Part shown: in pieces, positions 31,621 through 41,283 of the stretch | How the letters are laid out: the number at the start of each line of letters is the position of its first letter | Numbering within the stretch: the stretch's first letter is position 1 | Assembly: GCA_965223585.1 (NCBI GenBank) | Contig: CBDCWW010000022.1 | Span: forward strand, 434,001-498,000 | Length of the DNA: 64,000 nucleotides | Direction: 5' to 3' | DNA from: CBDCVN01 sp965223585 | Lineage (GTDB): Bacteria; Deinococcota; Deinococci; Deinococcales; Trueperaceae | Notes under the pieces: model-generated | The model's input: only the letters and a program-made list of their open reading frames with translations | What the model was told of the DNA's origin: nothing | Database searches by the model: none | Program-made: the position numbers and the translations under genes

Positions 31621-33297
31621 ATGTACAAACTGCTTATTGGTTTAGCTACTATAGCATCACTTTCATATACTTACATATACTTCCAATGGCTAAAAAATGA
31701 ATCTCCTGAAGAAATTTCTGTTGTTCACGAAACAAGTTTGGATGACTCTAATATTAAAAGTCAAAATTTGGATAGTATTCAAGCAACAGATGTAGGAAGG
31801 CTGATGTTATTAGCTTTCAATATAGAGCAAGTGACTCCACAGTATTTGCTCGAGCACTTTCACCCTGCAGGTTTTCTTTTTTACCCTAATGACATTCAGT
31901 CAACTTCTCAAGCACGTAATCTTTTGCAGAACCTAAGAGAGCAGGCAAATTATTCTTTACTATTTGGTATTGATCAAGAAGGAGGGCCTTTTACTAGCTA
32001 TAGAGTTGATAAAGCTACAGTGTTCCCTGGGGCAATGATGTTAGCAGCTACAGCAAGACCTAACTTAGCAGTTAAAGTTGCTCGAGCTACTGCAAAGGAA
32101 CTAGCTTATGTTGGGTTCAACTTGGTATTTGCACCTGTTGTGGATGTTAATAGTAATCCAGATAATCCTATTATAGGTATTCGTAGTTTTGGAGATGATC
32201 CTGAGAAAGTAGTGGTGTTTGCAAAAGCCTTTACAAAAGGTTTAATGAAAGAAGGTGTTGCACCCGTGCTTAAGCACTTTCCTGGGCACGGAAATACCTC
32301 AGCAGACTCGCACTTGGAACTGCCACGCATTGATAGCTCATTTGAGTTTATTCAAAAGGTGGACCTTGTACCTTACTATGCCCTTGTGGATAATGTTCCA
32401 GCTATCATGTCATCACATATCGTTTTTTCAGAGCTAGATGAAAATAATCCTGCTACATTTTCACCTACTATTCTTAAAGGTTTGCTTCGTGATCAAATGG
32501 GCTTTGAAGGGGTTGTTGTAACCGATTTTTTTGACATGGCAGCTTTGACAGAAAATTACAACATTGAAGATGTAGCAGTTAAGTCCGTTTTGGCAGGAGC
32601 AGATTTACTTTTAGTTGGAGATGATTTTGAGGAACAGAGAAGAATCTATGAGGCTCTAAAAACAGCTGTGGAAGATGGTATCATTTCTTTACAACGTGTA
32701 AAAGAGGCAATAAATAGAACCGAAAATCTTTCTAATCAATATCCAAGCCAGCTTTTAGAAGAAGAACCTAACTATAAGGTAAATCATTTGCTAGCAATGA
32801 AAGTTGCAGAGCTTGGAACAACCTTAATTATAAATGACTTATCTTTGCCTTTGGCAAAAGAATTAGACTTAGCTATTGTTGCACCTCAACCAAACCGTTT
32901 TGGGGAATCTCCACATCTAGGTGAATTATTTCAAGAAGTTGGATATTCTACTCAAATTATCAAAACCAATAATAGTCCAAGTCCAGAAGAAATAAATATA
33001 GTCTTACAACAAGCACGTTTGGCAGATGTCATTATCCTTGGTGTTTATCAGTGGCTAGGTAATTTTCCTGTAGGCATGCAAGAGCTTTATGAACACCTAT
33101 CTGCCCTTGAAAAACCTATAATTGTTGTGAGTCTGGGTAATCCTGACATTCTAAGGTTCTTGTCACCTCTTCCCGAAGCTTACTTAGCTGTTTATGGATA
33201 TAGGCACAGTAATCTACATGGCGCTGTAGCCGTTTTATCAGGCAGAGTTAAGGCAAAAGGGCAACAACCAATGACTATAAGGCAGAGTATTCAATAA
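31621..33297 (+). CDS. NagZ-like beta-N-acetylhexosaminidase, membrane-anchored
   Basis: This glycoside hydrolase family 3 enzyme would remove N-acetylglucosamine from cell-wall fragments. The signature KHFPGHG (from about K218) is followed by the Asp-x-His loop DSHLELP, and the nucleophile is D302 in VVVTDFFDM. The N-terminus is a membrane segment (about residues 3-20), so the protein is exported and anchored, unlike cytosolic NagZ. I prefer ATG 31621 to the upstream TTG 31603. At 558 residues it is longer than a single-domain NagZ and has a second alpha/beta domain after residue 400, as in longer family 3 enzymes. It overlaps the convergent next gene by 23 bases. Confidence 0.87.
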   Translation: MYKLLIGLATIASLSYTYIYFQWLKNESPEEISVVHETSLDDSNIKSQNLDSIQATDVGRLMLLAFNIEQVTPQYLLEHFHPAGFLFYPNDIQSTSQARNLLQNLREQANYSLLFGIDQEGGPFTSYRVDKATVFPGAMMLAATARPNLAVKVARATAKELAYVGFNLVFAPVVDVNSNPDNPIIGIRSFGDDPEKVVVFAKAFTKGLMKEGVAPVLKHFPGHGNTSADSHLELPRIDSSFEFIQKVDLVPYYALVDNVPAIMSSHIVFSELDENNPATFSPTILKGLLRDQMGFEGVVVTDFFDMAALTENYNIEDVAVKSVLAGADLLLVGDDFEEQRRIYEALKTAVEDGIISLQRVKEAINRTENLSNQYPSQLLEEEPNYKVNHLLAMKVAELGTTLIINDLSLPLAKELDLAIVAPQPNRFGESPHLGELFQEVGYSTQIIKTNNSPSPEEINIVLQQARLADVIILGVYQWLGNFPVGMQELYEHLSALEKPIIVVSLGNPDILRFLSPLPEAYLAVYGYRHSNLHGAVAVLSGRVKAKGQQPMTIRQSIQ

Positions 33298-36205
33298 CAG
33301 TTAGACCGCTTGGGTGGTATTCAACTTGATATCTATAGTGCTCCCTTTGATAGGAAAAAGTATAGTCACGTACCCAAACATCTCCTTTTTTATACCAACT
33401 TGAAGTGGTTTCGAACACGCCTTGCCATTCTGCACCCATTTCCCATAGCAGCCGAAATTCCTCAAAAGATCTAGCATTATGTCGATAGCAAAGCCTTGTT
33501 TTTGGAATGCTATTGTAAATATTACATGTTTGACCCACTAGATTAATCCTCTTTTGTACAGAGTCAGTAAAATTATAAACATATGCAGCTGTATTTACAG
33601 AACTTAGATCTGGTTGTACAAGAGGTTGTTGTCTTGAGAATAGTTGCTTAAAGGCAGGGTTTTCTCTAAGGTAATCAAAAGCTATTTTCTCTTGTTTATC
33701 TTTAAGACTAGGGTTTGCACCTTGATTAAGTAACTCTAACATTATTTCATAGCTGTTGTTATATCTTGCTGCAAACATTAATGGTGTGCGCCCCTGGTGA
33801 TCTTGGTTATTTACATCAATTAAGGAAGTGCTTAACAAAACTCGGAAAGCATCAATTTTAACATCGGTGCTTGTTAGTAGTTGTGCGAAAGTTTCTTTTT
33901 CGTTGTTGGAACTGTTTTGCTCGAGCCCTGCTATATCTATTTCTGTAACACGGCTTTGATTTTGCACATTTCTAACTGCATCAATCCGCCAGAAACCTAA
34001 GGACTCATCCTTTATCATTACATAAATAAGAGCTAGTGAGGAGCGAACACATTTATCATCTTGTTTTTTTCCGCTCATAAGTGTTGCCGATACACGAACA
34101 GTGCCACTACTGCTTTCAAGTGGCACTGGAACTACCTCAAGCACTTCTAAGTCACAATATTTTTCTGCTAAGATATTAGAAATGAAAATTTCTTCATTAT
34201 TGTGGTTACGTTTTTGGAAGGCAGCTGAAAGCATAGGCCACGCACTCTTATAGTTTCCTGCTATAAGCAGTTCATAGTAAGTTATAATTGACTCAATTGG
34301 CGTTAGCTTATCCTTTTCAGCTGGTAACAAAATTATCTTGCCTGGCTGAATTATCCTTGCTCCTCCTAAATAAGACCAAAACCCACAAATTAAACCATCT
34401 GAATCAATCTGGGCATAAAATTTCCCTACAGCTTCTACTCTTCCAAGCACATGCTCTTCTTCAAATGTGACAAAGACTTTTTCTTTTGTATTATCAAATA
34501 ACTCTTCATAAGCACATATGTTATCTAACTCGCTAGAAATAGTTCCAACCATTTGTCTTTTTTCAAAGTTAAGTCTTGGAGTATGCCACTCAATTTCTCC
34601 ACTAAAACGAGAATCATCTATTGAAGTAATGCTAAGGCGTATTGGATAGGTTGCAGTAGGTCCTTTTTCAAATTCTGTTTGGTTAAAAGCTCCTCCCCAA
34701 GTCAGTGGAACATTGAAAGGTGGAGATGGAGGTGATTCAAGTGTTTGTAGTGCTTGCTCGGGATCCAATTGCGAATCAGAAGGTGGCTTATGACTTTCTT
34801 TGTTTCTGACATTTAGACTATCTTGACTCTCTTCAAAATCAAAGCCATTTTGAACAACTTTTGCTTGTACATAAATCCGAATGTTCCGAATTTGGAAATC
34901 GTCTTTATCTCCTACAAAACTGGGTTCTATTTCAACTAACTCAGAACAGATTGAAAATGTGTTTTTTCCTTGAATTAAATAGTTAATTGGCAAAGAAACT
35001 GAACGGGACTCACTCCATTCATTGGGTTGACCTATTCCTTGAGGAGGGAGAATGGCAACCTCGTTAGAGTTTAGGGATATTGTATTATGGGACTCTGTTC
35101 CAAATGTTTCTAATTCCAAAGTAAGGGTATGTAATGGGAGTTCTACATAGAACGACCCAAGGGCACAAGGTCCAATAAGCATTTCCCATCCTTCATAATC
35201 CTCATCTCCTAAGTGAAGTGTACTAGGTAAGAAATAAACTTCTTTGTACTCTCTAGCCACAGGGGTGGAAGGATCATGAATGGTACTTGGTCTAATAGGT
35301 GCAGATTCTGGAGTTGATGTATGTGTAGCTAATACATATTGTTTCCCATTAAAGTAAAATATATCCTCAGTGCGAACGTTTCCGTTTCTATCAGCAACAT
35401 TAGCCTTAGACTCTTCAAGGCCATTACCATTGATCCACTTAAGATTTTTAGCTCCATAATTTCCTTTGCGTTTAACAAATATTTCGTAGAAACCAGTAGA
35501 TGTAGATTCCATAGTATAGGTACTTGACCAACCGTAACCATCTGGATTGCCTTGAGAAAGTTGAAGGTTCAGTATTTCTCGAAATGAATCCCCAATGCGG
35601 GCAAATAGGGTAACACTCCCACTAGTGTAACCTTGAGCCATATAGTTTGATTCAAGGAAGACTCCATAGAGATTGTTTGCAATTACCCTAACACTCATTC
35701 CCTCAGCAGGAAAGTTGCCCCATGAACCAATTTGAACTGCTGCAATCTCAGAGTCTATAAGCTTCCAGCCGTGAGACAACTTTTCAAACTCAAAGAAACT
35801 TAGATACGGTGCACAAGCATGACATTCAAAGCCTACTGGTCTAGTTTGATATGCTAGAACTATTGCTTGACCATTCTCATAAACCAAGTGATACTCATCA
35901 AGTAATTTATGTTCATAGGGTGGATCCCCAAAATTTTTGGTATTCCATTCCTTTTTTTGAAGTTCTGTCGTAACTAGTGTTTCAGCATGACTGAGAGCCC
36001 ACTTCCCCTCTATATCTACAGATTTAGAAGTTGAGTTAGTCTGGGGAGGTGGTTTTGTGTGTGGAACTATTTGCTCTGGGACATTTGGTTTTAGCTCTAA
36101 ATCTTTTTTAGAGAAAAATGGCACAATAATCGCAAAAATAGTGATTATTGTACCAATAATACCAGCGACCCAAGACCATTTCTCAAGATTAGAAGGTTTG
36201 CTCAT
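33275..36205 (-). CDS. Unrecognised membrane-anchored protein with C-terminal ankyrin repeats
   Basis: I do not recognise this 976-residue protein as a whole. Residues about 10-30 form one membrane segment (VAGIIGTIITIFAIIVPFF). A large beta-rich region follows. Around residues 795-850 there are one to two ankyrin repeats (HQGRTPLMFAARYNN, then LLNQGANPSLKD). The rest, including the final 100 residues, has no motif I can name. The gene overlaps the end of the NagZ-like gene by 23 bases, tail to tail. It stands alone on the minus strand with an ATG start. Confidence 0.75.
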   Translation of the reverse strand: MSKPSNLEKWSWVAGIIGTIITIFAIIVPFFSKKDLELKPNVPEQIVPHTKPPPQTNSTSKSVDIEGKWALSHAETLVTTELQKKEWNTKNFGDPPYEHKLLDEYHLVYENGQAIVLAYQTRPVGFECHACAPYLSFFEFEKLSHGWKLIDSEIAAVQIGSWGNFPAEGMSVRVIANNLYGVFLESNYMAQGYTSGSVTLFARIGDSFREILNLQLSQGNPDGYGWSSTYTMESTSTGFYEIFVKRKGNYGAKNLKWINGNGLEESKANVADRNGNVRTEDIFYFNGKQYVLATHTSTPESAPIRPSTIHDPSTPVAREYKEVYFLPSTLHLGDEDYEGWEMLIGPCALGSFYVELPLHTLTLELETFGTESHNTISLNSNEVAILPPQGIGQPNEWSESRSVSLPINYLIQGKNTFSICSELVEIEPSFVGDKDDFQIRNIRIYVQAKVVQNGFDFEESQDSLNVRNKESHKPPSDSQLDPEQALQTLESPPSPPFNVPLTWGGAFNQTEFEKGPTATYPIRLSITSIDDSRFSGEIEWHTPRLNFEKRQMVGTISSELDNICAYEELFDNTKEKVFVTFEEEHVLGRVEAVGKFYAQIDSDGLICGFWSYLGGARIIQPGKIILLPAEKDKLTPIESIITYYELLIAGNYKSAWPMLSAAFQKRNHNNEEIFISNILAEKYCDLEVLEVVPVPLESSSGTVRVSATLMSGKKQDDKCVRSSLALIYVMIKDESLGFWRIDAVRNVQNQSRVTEIDIAGLEQNSSNNEKETFAQLLTSTDVKIDAFRVLLSTSLIDVNNQDHQGRTPLMFAARYNNSYEIMLELLNQGANPSLKDKQEKIAFDYLRENPAFKQLFSRQQPLVQPDLSSVNTAAYVYNFTDSVQKRINLVGQTCNIYNSIPKTRLCYRHNARSFEEFRLLWEMGAEWQGVFETTSSWYKKGDVWVRDYTFSYQREHYRYQVEYHPSGLTVIEYSAL

Positions 36206-36351
36206 GAAGATACCTCAAATGTAAGCCTTTGTGATAAAAGTAGTAGGGATTGGTTGTGCCCCTCAAAATCTCCTATAAAACATTGAATTTAACCTAATCT
36301 ACGGTACTAGCAGAGAGTTTTGCTATTCTGCAATCCTGATTTGATAAATAG

Positions 36352-37455
36352 CTAGCAAGCAATCAATATCATAGGAATTATACCAAATGGACAAATAGAA
36401 CTGAACACTAACTTATGTACAAAAATAGGAATAAACACAATTGATGGAGATGTTGGTTGCTCTTTAAAGGTTAAAGTACCTCTAAGGCTAACAGATTCAA
36501 CCTCAATATTGTTGCTTGCCCCGCTAGTCGGTGTCACAAGATTTACATTTCTAGAACTAGAAAGAGTCATCAATAGCAAAACAAAACCCAGTAGTAAAGT
36601 AAGACTACTTAATAATAGCCTCGAGTTATAGTATCTACGTTGCAAAATGCTTTGGCAGAACTTAATCGCTTGATCTAGGCCTAGTTTAAACCTTTCTTTT
36701 TCCTTACTTTGCAAAGGTTTATATTCAACAGGAGCTTCAACGACAACCCTAAAACTCTGATAAGAAGAGGGTTTTGTGAGCGTAGATATATGTTGAAATT
36801 GTTTAGGATTAGCCCCAGATAATGCACCACCAGCAATCCTTGTAATTCCACTTTTTTGAAACATCAACTCTAGCAAACAATAAATAGCAACGTGTTTATG
36901 AAAAGGAAATGGAATAATAAGATTAGCATGTTCAGGTACTTGTTCAATATTGCTTAGCAAAGGCTTATTCCAGTGATCTTCGTTATCTAAAACACCTTGT
37001 GCTAAACGCTCAAAAGAACGTGTCCAATTTTGCGGAGGTTTTTCCTTAGCCAATCCCTCAACAACATTCCCTAACTTTTCATAACCCATTTCGTATTCTT
37101 GCAGCAAACCACTCAAGAAATTAGCTACTACAGAAAAATTATTCCTATCTGACTCAGGCAATACACAAAGAGTAATATGCCAAAAAGACAAGCCCTGCCT
37201 GCCATATTCATCTGAAAGTTTAGGCCAGTGAGAACCAATTGAAACTACTACTTGATTATAACTCAATTTGGTAACAGCATAAGCCATTTTCGGCAAGGGT
37301 GCTTTGCTAGCAACAATTGGCAAGCTTTCTTCAATAATTACACTACTTAAACTTTCTAAGGGCGAGGGTTCTATTCCCACCTTGGTATATCCTTTGCCAA
37401 CTAGGTTGACCTTAAATAGTTGATAGATAGTCATTTTACCCTCTTGATTCCTCAA
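36352..37455 (-). CDS. Unrecognised membrane protein coupled to a GTPase
   Basis: The 367-residue protein has a soluble N-terminal part of about 270 residues and one strong membrane segment (about residues 280-300, LLLSSLTLLLGFVLLLMTL). Its start overlaps the end of the GTPase gene by 20 bases, so the two are coupled and probably act together. The hydrophobic last 30 residues look unlike the rest, and a frameshift near the end is possible. I cannot name the family; it may belong to a GTPase-based conflict system. Confidence 0.7.
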   Translation of the reverse strand: MRNQEGKMTIYQLFKVNLVGKGYTKVGIEPSPLESLSSVIIEESLPIVASKAPLPKMAYAVTKLSYNQVVVSIGSHWPKLSDEYGRQGLSFWHITLCVLPESDRNNFSVVANFLSGLLQEYEMGYEKLGNVVEGLAKEKPPQNWTRSFERLAQGVLDNEDHWNKPLLSNIEQVPEHANLIIPFPFHKHVAIYCLLELMFQKSGITRIAGGALSGANPKQFQHISTLTKPSSYQSFRVVVEAPVEYKPLQSKEKERFKLGLDQAIKFCQSILQRRYYNSRLLLSSLTLLLGFVLLLMTLSSSRNVNLVTPTSGASNNIEVESVSLRGTLTFKEQPTSPSIVFIPIFVHKLVFSSICPFGIIPMILIAC

Positions 37456-38293
37456 ACTCTCTTTCTAGTAAACCCATAGCCTTTTCATAGTCCTCTAACT
37501 TATCTTCTGGCACACCAATTTTTCCAACCTTGCCTAGTAAACCAATGATACCTTCATTGGTAGCAGCACTTGTTAATTGATAGTCCAACATTCCTGAAAA
37601 AGTACGCTCAATTTCATGTATAGCCTCAGCATTAGCATCTTTGAGTGCTCTTAATTTTTGCTCACGAGTCCATTGTGGCGGTAAACTATCAGCCTTATTA
37701 AAAACCACTATAGCTTTCGATACAAACTCTGGAATTTGCCTAACGTATCTATCTATCTCTTGAACAAAAGCTTTACTATAGTACTCTGTGTTTTCTCGTC
37801 CATACTGTACTTCTCCATCATGAAAACCCACTCTAAAGATCAGTAGGATAACAGCTTTATCAGCTGATTTACCCAAACTTTTTAAAGCCTCAGCTCGATA
37901 CCAGTCTTCACCAGGATAATCTTTTATACGAGCTCTCAGTGTAGGCACTCGCTTGCGCTCTATCTCAAACAGATTATCTTTATGTGTTTCTTCCTCAAAC
38001 TCATGAATGTTAACTTCATAACTTCGCCAAGTATGTGTTGCTGCAATTTCAGAAATTTGCGTCCAAGGGCTTGTCCATAGTTCTACAATAGTAGTTTTAC
38101 CTGATTCTCTAGGGCCGAATAGCACAGCATCTACATGCTTGTAGTTTATAAGCCTTGTAGACGCACCATACTTTTGTAAGCGTTTGAGCTTACGCTTTAA
38201 TCCATTCTGCACTTGCTCTAGTTTAAGAGTTATAGCTCCTAATACAAAAGTGGCTATACCTAAGAAAACATTTACTACTTCCATTTCTATCAT
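37436..38293 (-). CDS. Membrane-associated small GTPase
   Basis: The 285-residue protein has a hydrophobic N-terminal segment (VVNVFLGIATFVLGAITL). The G motifs follow: G1 GPRESGKTT (about residues 59-67), G3-like DYPGEDW, and G4 NKAD (about 202). These are enough for a P-loop GTPase; the DYPGE form is shared with double-GTPase and related bacterial conflict proteins. It is first of a two-gene operon with the 367-residue membrane protein. Confidence 0.82.
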   Translation of the reverse strand: MIEMEVVNVFLGIATFVLGAITLKLEQVQNGLKRKLKRLQKYGASTRLINYKHVDAVLFGPRESGKTTIVELWTSPWTQISEIAATHTWRSYEVNIHEFEEETHKDNLFEIERKRVPTLRARIKDYPGEDWYRAEALKSLGKSADKAVILLIFRVGFHDGEVQYGRENTEYYSKAFVQEIDRYVRQIPEFVSKAIVVFNKADSLPPQWTREQKLRALKDANAEAIHEIERTFSGMLDYQLTSAATNEGIIGLLGKVGKIGVPEDKLEDYEKAMGLLEREFEESRG

Positions 38294-39129
38294 TGGCTCA
38301 CCTCTTCTCTTAGTTGAGTTACAAATTCTGTTGCTCTAAAATTTCTTTTCATCACTATACTTCCTATCAGTAAGGCGAATCTGTCTTATATAGACTTCTT
38401 ACCTGAAGTATAGTTTTACTCGAGACTACCTCCGAAGATTTATAAATCGAAATTGGGTTCTTTAATTTAAACCTTTGAGGTTATTTATAGGGTACTTAGT
38501 TTTGCTTGGCTCGAGCATATCAGCTCGAGGAAAGTCAGTTACTATAAGAGTCTCCACTCAATAATTAACCATTTTAAAAATAAAAAAGCCTGTAGAAGTT
38601 AATTCCACAGGTTAATCCTTCAGCTTCATTTTCTAGCTAGAGATAGCTATTGTTTATGCCTTCCAAACAGCCTTTTTAACAATTCACAGACGTGCTCGAG
38701 TGTCAGGTAATCCTCCCTACAAAGAAGAGCTAGGTATAACTTGATTAGCCCTACAATCGCAATAATCAAGAGTTTGAACTAAAAAAATAACCTTGTTTAG
38801 AACATTCTTAAACAACTCCAAGGTGGTAAAGTATCCGGTCAAAGCGACGTTTATGGGCAATTTGATTTATACCCTTGTGCAAAGCAATTGCAAGGTACCT
38901 AAGACCATTATAAATTATGCTTACCCTTCATGCTCAAACATTAGTTCCAGCACGCAACCTCTAAAATACTATCAATTTGATAAAGTCCAAAAGATGCCTG
39001 TTCCTGAGCGCCTTAATTTGAGTTGCCTTGCCTTGATCAGATGTTTCCTTAGGTTAGCATGCATATCTAAAGCTAGGACAGTTCTTAAAAATTAGTTCAA
39101 ACTCTTGATAGATTAAAAATACACTTAAT
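38294..39129. other. 836 bases without a supported gene
   Basis: The stretch holds a minus-strand terminator (38573-38611) and four CTCGAG sites (38419, 38509, 38523, 38696). A 100-codon plus-strand frame (38793-39095) has no recognisable motif and no ribosome site. The right half may be a decayed gene, but I cannot identify it. Confidence 0.5.
38573..38611 (-). terminator. Rho-independent terminator, minus strand
   Basis: An 8-of-9 bp stem (38589-38597 with 38603-38611, loop GTTAA) is followed, on the minus strand, by TTTTTTATTTTT. It would end transcripts coming from the methyltransferase-like gene at 39130, about 500 bases upstream on that strand, before they enter the GTPase operon. Confidence 0.8.
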
Positions 39130-41037
39130 TTAAGAGAATATTTCCTTGTTTCCAAGCGGTTGAGAATCGTATTTACCACCATAATAAAAGAAATCTATAT
39201 CCTGATCACGCAGATGGATCTTGACTCTTTCGGTCAGCAAAGGAGCATCTTTGTTCCAGTCATCATATTTCAGAAGAGTAACTTTTCCTGACGTGAAATG
39301 AACTTTAATGAGGTCAAACTCATCGATATCACCAAAAAGTTGTGCAGCACATCCAACATAAATGCGCAGTTCTACAGGCAGTTCTTTGAGCAATGAGTGG
39401 TGAAAAGTCCAACTGTGTCCCTCACTCAAACTACCTGATTTAACTTTAGCGTATGCTTCTAGTGACTTTCCTTCAATGATACTAGGATTACCAATACTAA
39501 AAAGCTTTTCCTTAGCTAAGGTTATTGCATCAGTGTATGTACCAAAAAAAGCTTTAATATCGCGTTTTAAGCTCTCTGGCATGTGAGCATAAGCTCGCCT
39601 TTTCCTAAATAATCCTAGAGCAAAATAGATAAGTAGATCATTGTATCTCACTGTCTCAGCTTCTTTAAACAATTCAGGGCTATGTAGCCCTTTAAGTAAA
39701 TCAAGGGCTTTTTTATGAGAACCCGCAACACGCCTCAGCTGCTCTGAGTATTCGAATTCGCTATTTGTTGGCATACGCCCTAAATCCAGTGTGGTTTGCC
39801 AAAAATCATCAAACAAAACTTTATGTTTTTCATAATGGGAACGACTAAGACCTTTGGTGTAAGTAATAGGCTTAGATTTCTGTTGCCAATTACGTTTTAT
39901 GAATTGACGCTCGAGTAAAAACCGTTGTTCTTCAGTTTTATCCTTAAAAACAATAAATACCCCTTGACCGACAGCTATAGGGGTTTCATTTAAAACGACT
40001 TCGATGTAATTTGCAATTTCAGTCTGAGAATAGTACTTTTGAAAGGTATTTATACTAGTAATTACACCATCTTTATAAGGCGTAAAGCGTTCTGTAGTTG
40101 AGCGTCCTGCAACCATAACAGAGACAATAAGTAAGTTCTGAGCATATCCCCAAGCAGTTTTTAATGTATCATCGCGCTCTTCACGATCTTCTATAACATT
40201 AAGAACAAATCCTAGATTGACAATATCCTTGGAAGACAATTTCCCCTCAGGCCGATAAGCTGGATCCCAACCCTCACAATCAAGCCCATGAAGCTCGAGT
40301 TCCCTTAAATCATCCCCCTTACCACAACCATAGTCGAGTAATGAATAACTCCTATCTAAATAACCATGTTTTGCAAGAGTTTTCATAGGGCTGCTTAACT
40401 TATGACGGTTAATTGCAGTTCGGTGACGCTCGACTTCCCCAGTAAATAAATTGTCGTTTGTGATGGTATTATCACGTTTTATTTGAGATGATGTTACTGT
40501 GCATGATTCATTATCTTTTGTTTTCAGGTGTCCTTTTTCATCTAGGAAATAACCCTTACTTGCAATTAGCTTTAACCATTCCTGTTTAAAACCAATTCTT
40601 CGGGTATTTTCATAAAGTCCTATGGCTTCTCCTTCTTGTGTGAGTTGGCTAAAATGCTCTCTTAAGGGGTGGCTTTCTAAAACCAAAGTTTCTTTACGGT
40701 GCAGAATTGGTGGATTCTTGGAAATGGTGTAATTAAAATGCTTTATTGTATTGCGCTCGAGGTCAACAAAATAACTGCTATGAAGTTCAGGATAACTGTT
40801 GTTTTCGAAATCTGGGTAGCTGAGAAAGGATATTTTAAAATCCCTTTTGCTTAGTTTAAGTACGTTCCAAACTTTTTCTTCTATGTCTGAATTTTCTAAA
40901 GTAGCCTCAATGAATTGTAACAACTTTGGTGGAAGCTCTTGTACAGCACTTTCATGCAAATAAACAGCACCAAGCAGGTGCTTACCAATTTTTATTGATG
41001 CGATAAGCTGCTTAAATTTCAAGTACTTCACTATCAA
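39130..41037 (-). CDS. DNA phosphorothioation-associated putative methyltransferase
   Basis: The 635-residue protein has a class I SAM-binding motif in its middle (LLDYGCGKGDDLREL, from about residue 235), followed by EGWDPAYRP and NLGFVLNVIEDREER. This pattern is that of the putative methyltransferase found beside dnd operons. Its substrate is not known. The annotated start is a TTG (41037); a GTG two codons further in (41031) is another option. It is divergent from dndB across 245 bases and probably shares control with it. Confidence 0.88.
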   Translation of the reverse strand: MIVKYLKFKQLIASIKIGKHLLGAVYLHESAVQELPPKLLQFIEATLENSDIEEKVWNVLKLSKRDFKISFLSYPDFENNSYPELHSSYFVDLERNTIKHFNYTISKNPPILHRKETLVLESHPLREHFSQLTQEGEAIGLYENTRRIGFKQEWLKLIASKGYFLDEKGHLKTKDNESCTVTSSQIKRDNTITNDNLFTGEVERHRTAINRHKLSSPMKTLAKHGYLDRSYSLLDYGCGKGDDLRELELHGLDCEGWDPAYRPEGKLSSKDIVNLGFVLNVIEDREERDDTLKTAWGYAQNLLIVSVMVAGRSTTERFTPYKDGVITSINTFQKYYSQTEIANYIEVVLNETPIAVGQGVFIVFKDKTEEQRFLLERQFIKRNWQQKSKPITYTKGLSRSHYEKHKVLFDDFWQTTLDLGRMPTNSEFEYSEQLRRVAGSHKKALDLLKGLHSPELFKEAETVRYNDLLIYFALGLFRKRRAYAHMPESLKRDIKAFFGTYTDAITLAKEKLFSIGNPSIIEGKSLEAYAKVKSGSLSEGHSWTFHHSLLKELPVELRIYVGCAAQLFGDIDEFDLIKVHFTSGKVTLLKYDDWNKDAPLLTERVKIHLRDQDIDFFYYGGKYDSQPLGNKEIFS

Positions 41038-41237
41038 CGAGCCTAATATTCATCTATAGTGCTTTTCAAGCACTAAGCTATCAAGTATTGTATTTTATAA
41101 GCATTTGGAAATAAAGTTTGCAAATAGTAGTAGGTGACAGTAATAACTCAATTGCAGGTATGATAAGACTTTCTCAGCTCTCCATAACCGATTAACAAAA
41201 ATAGTACAAATCCTAAAATTAGAACACTTTAAATCAT

Positions 41238-41283
41238 ATACTTCCAATATCTTTATGTTATACTTCCATTAGTTGAGGAAGTA
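41238..41283 (+). promoter_or_regulatory. Likely operator and hairpin at the dndB start
   Basis: ATACTTCCA occurs twice (41238 and 41260), one helical double turn apart. The second copy pairs with GGAAGTA: TACTTCC (41261-41267) with 41277-41283, which includes the ribosome site and the A of the dndB ATG. This could be an operator, a translation-blocking hairpin, or both. DndB is known as a repressor of dnd operons, so autoregulation here is a reasonable inference. Confidence 0.5.

Noticed and set aside
38793..39095. A 100-residue gene
   Set aside because: No motif, no ribosome site and no operon context.
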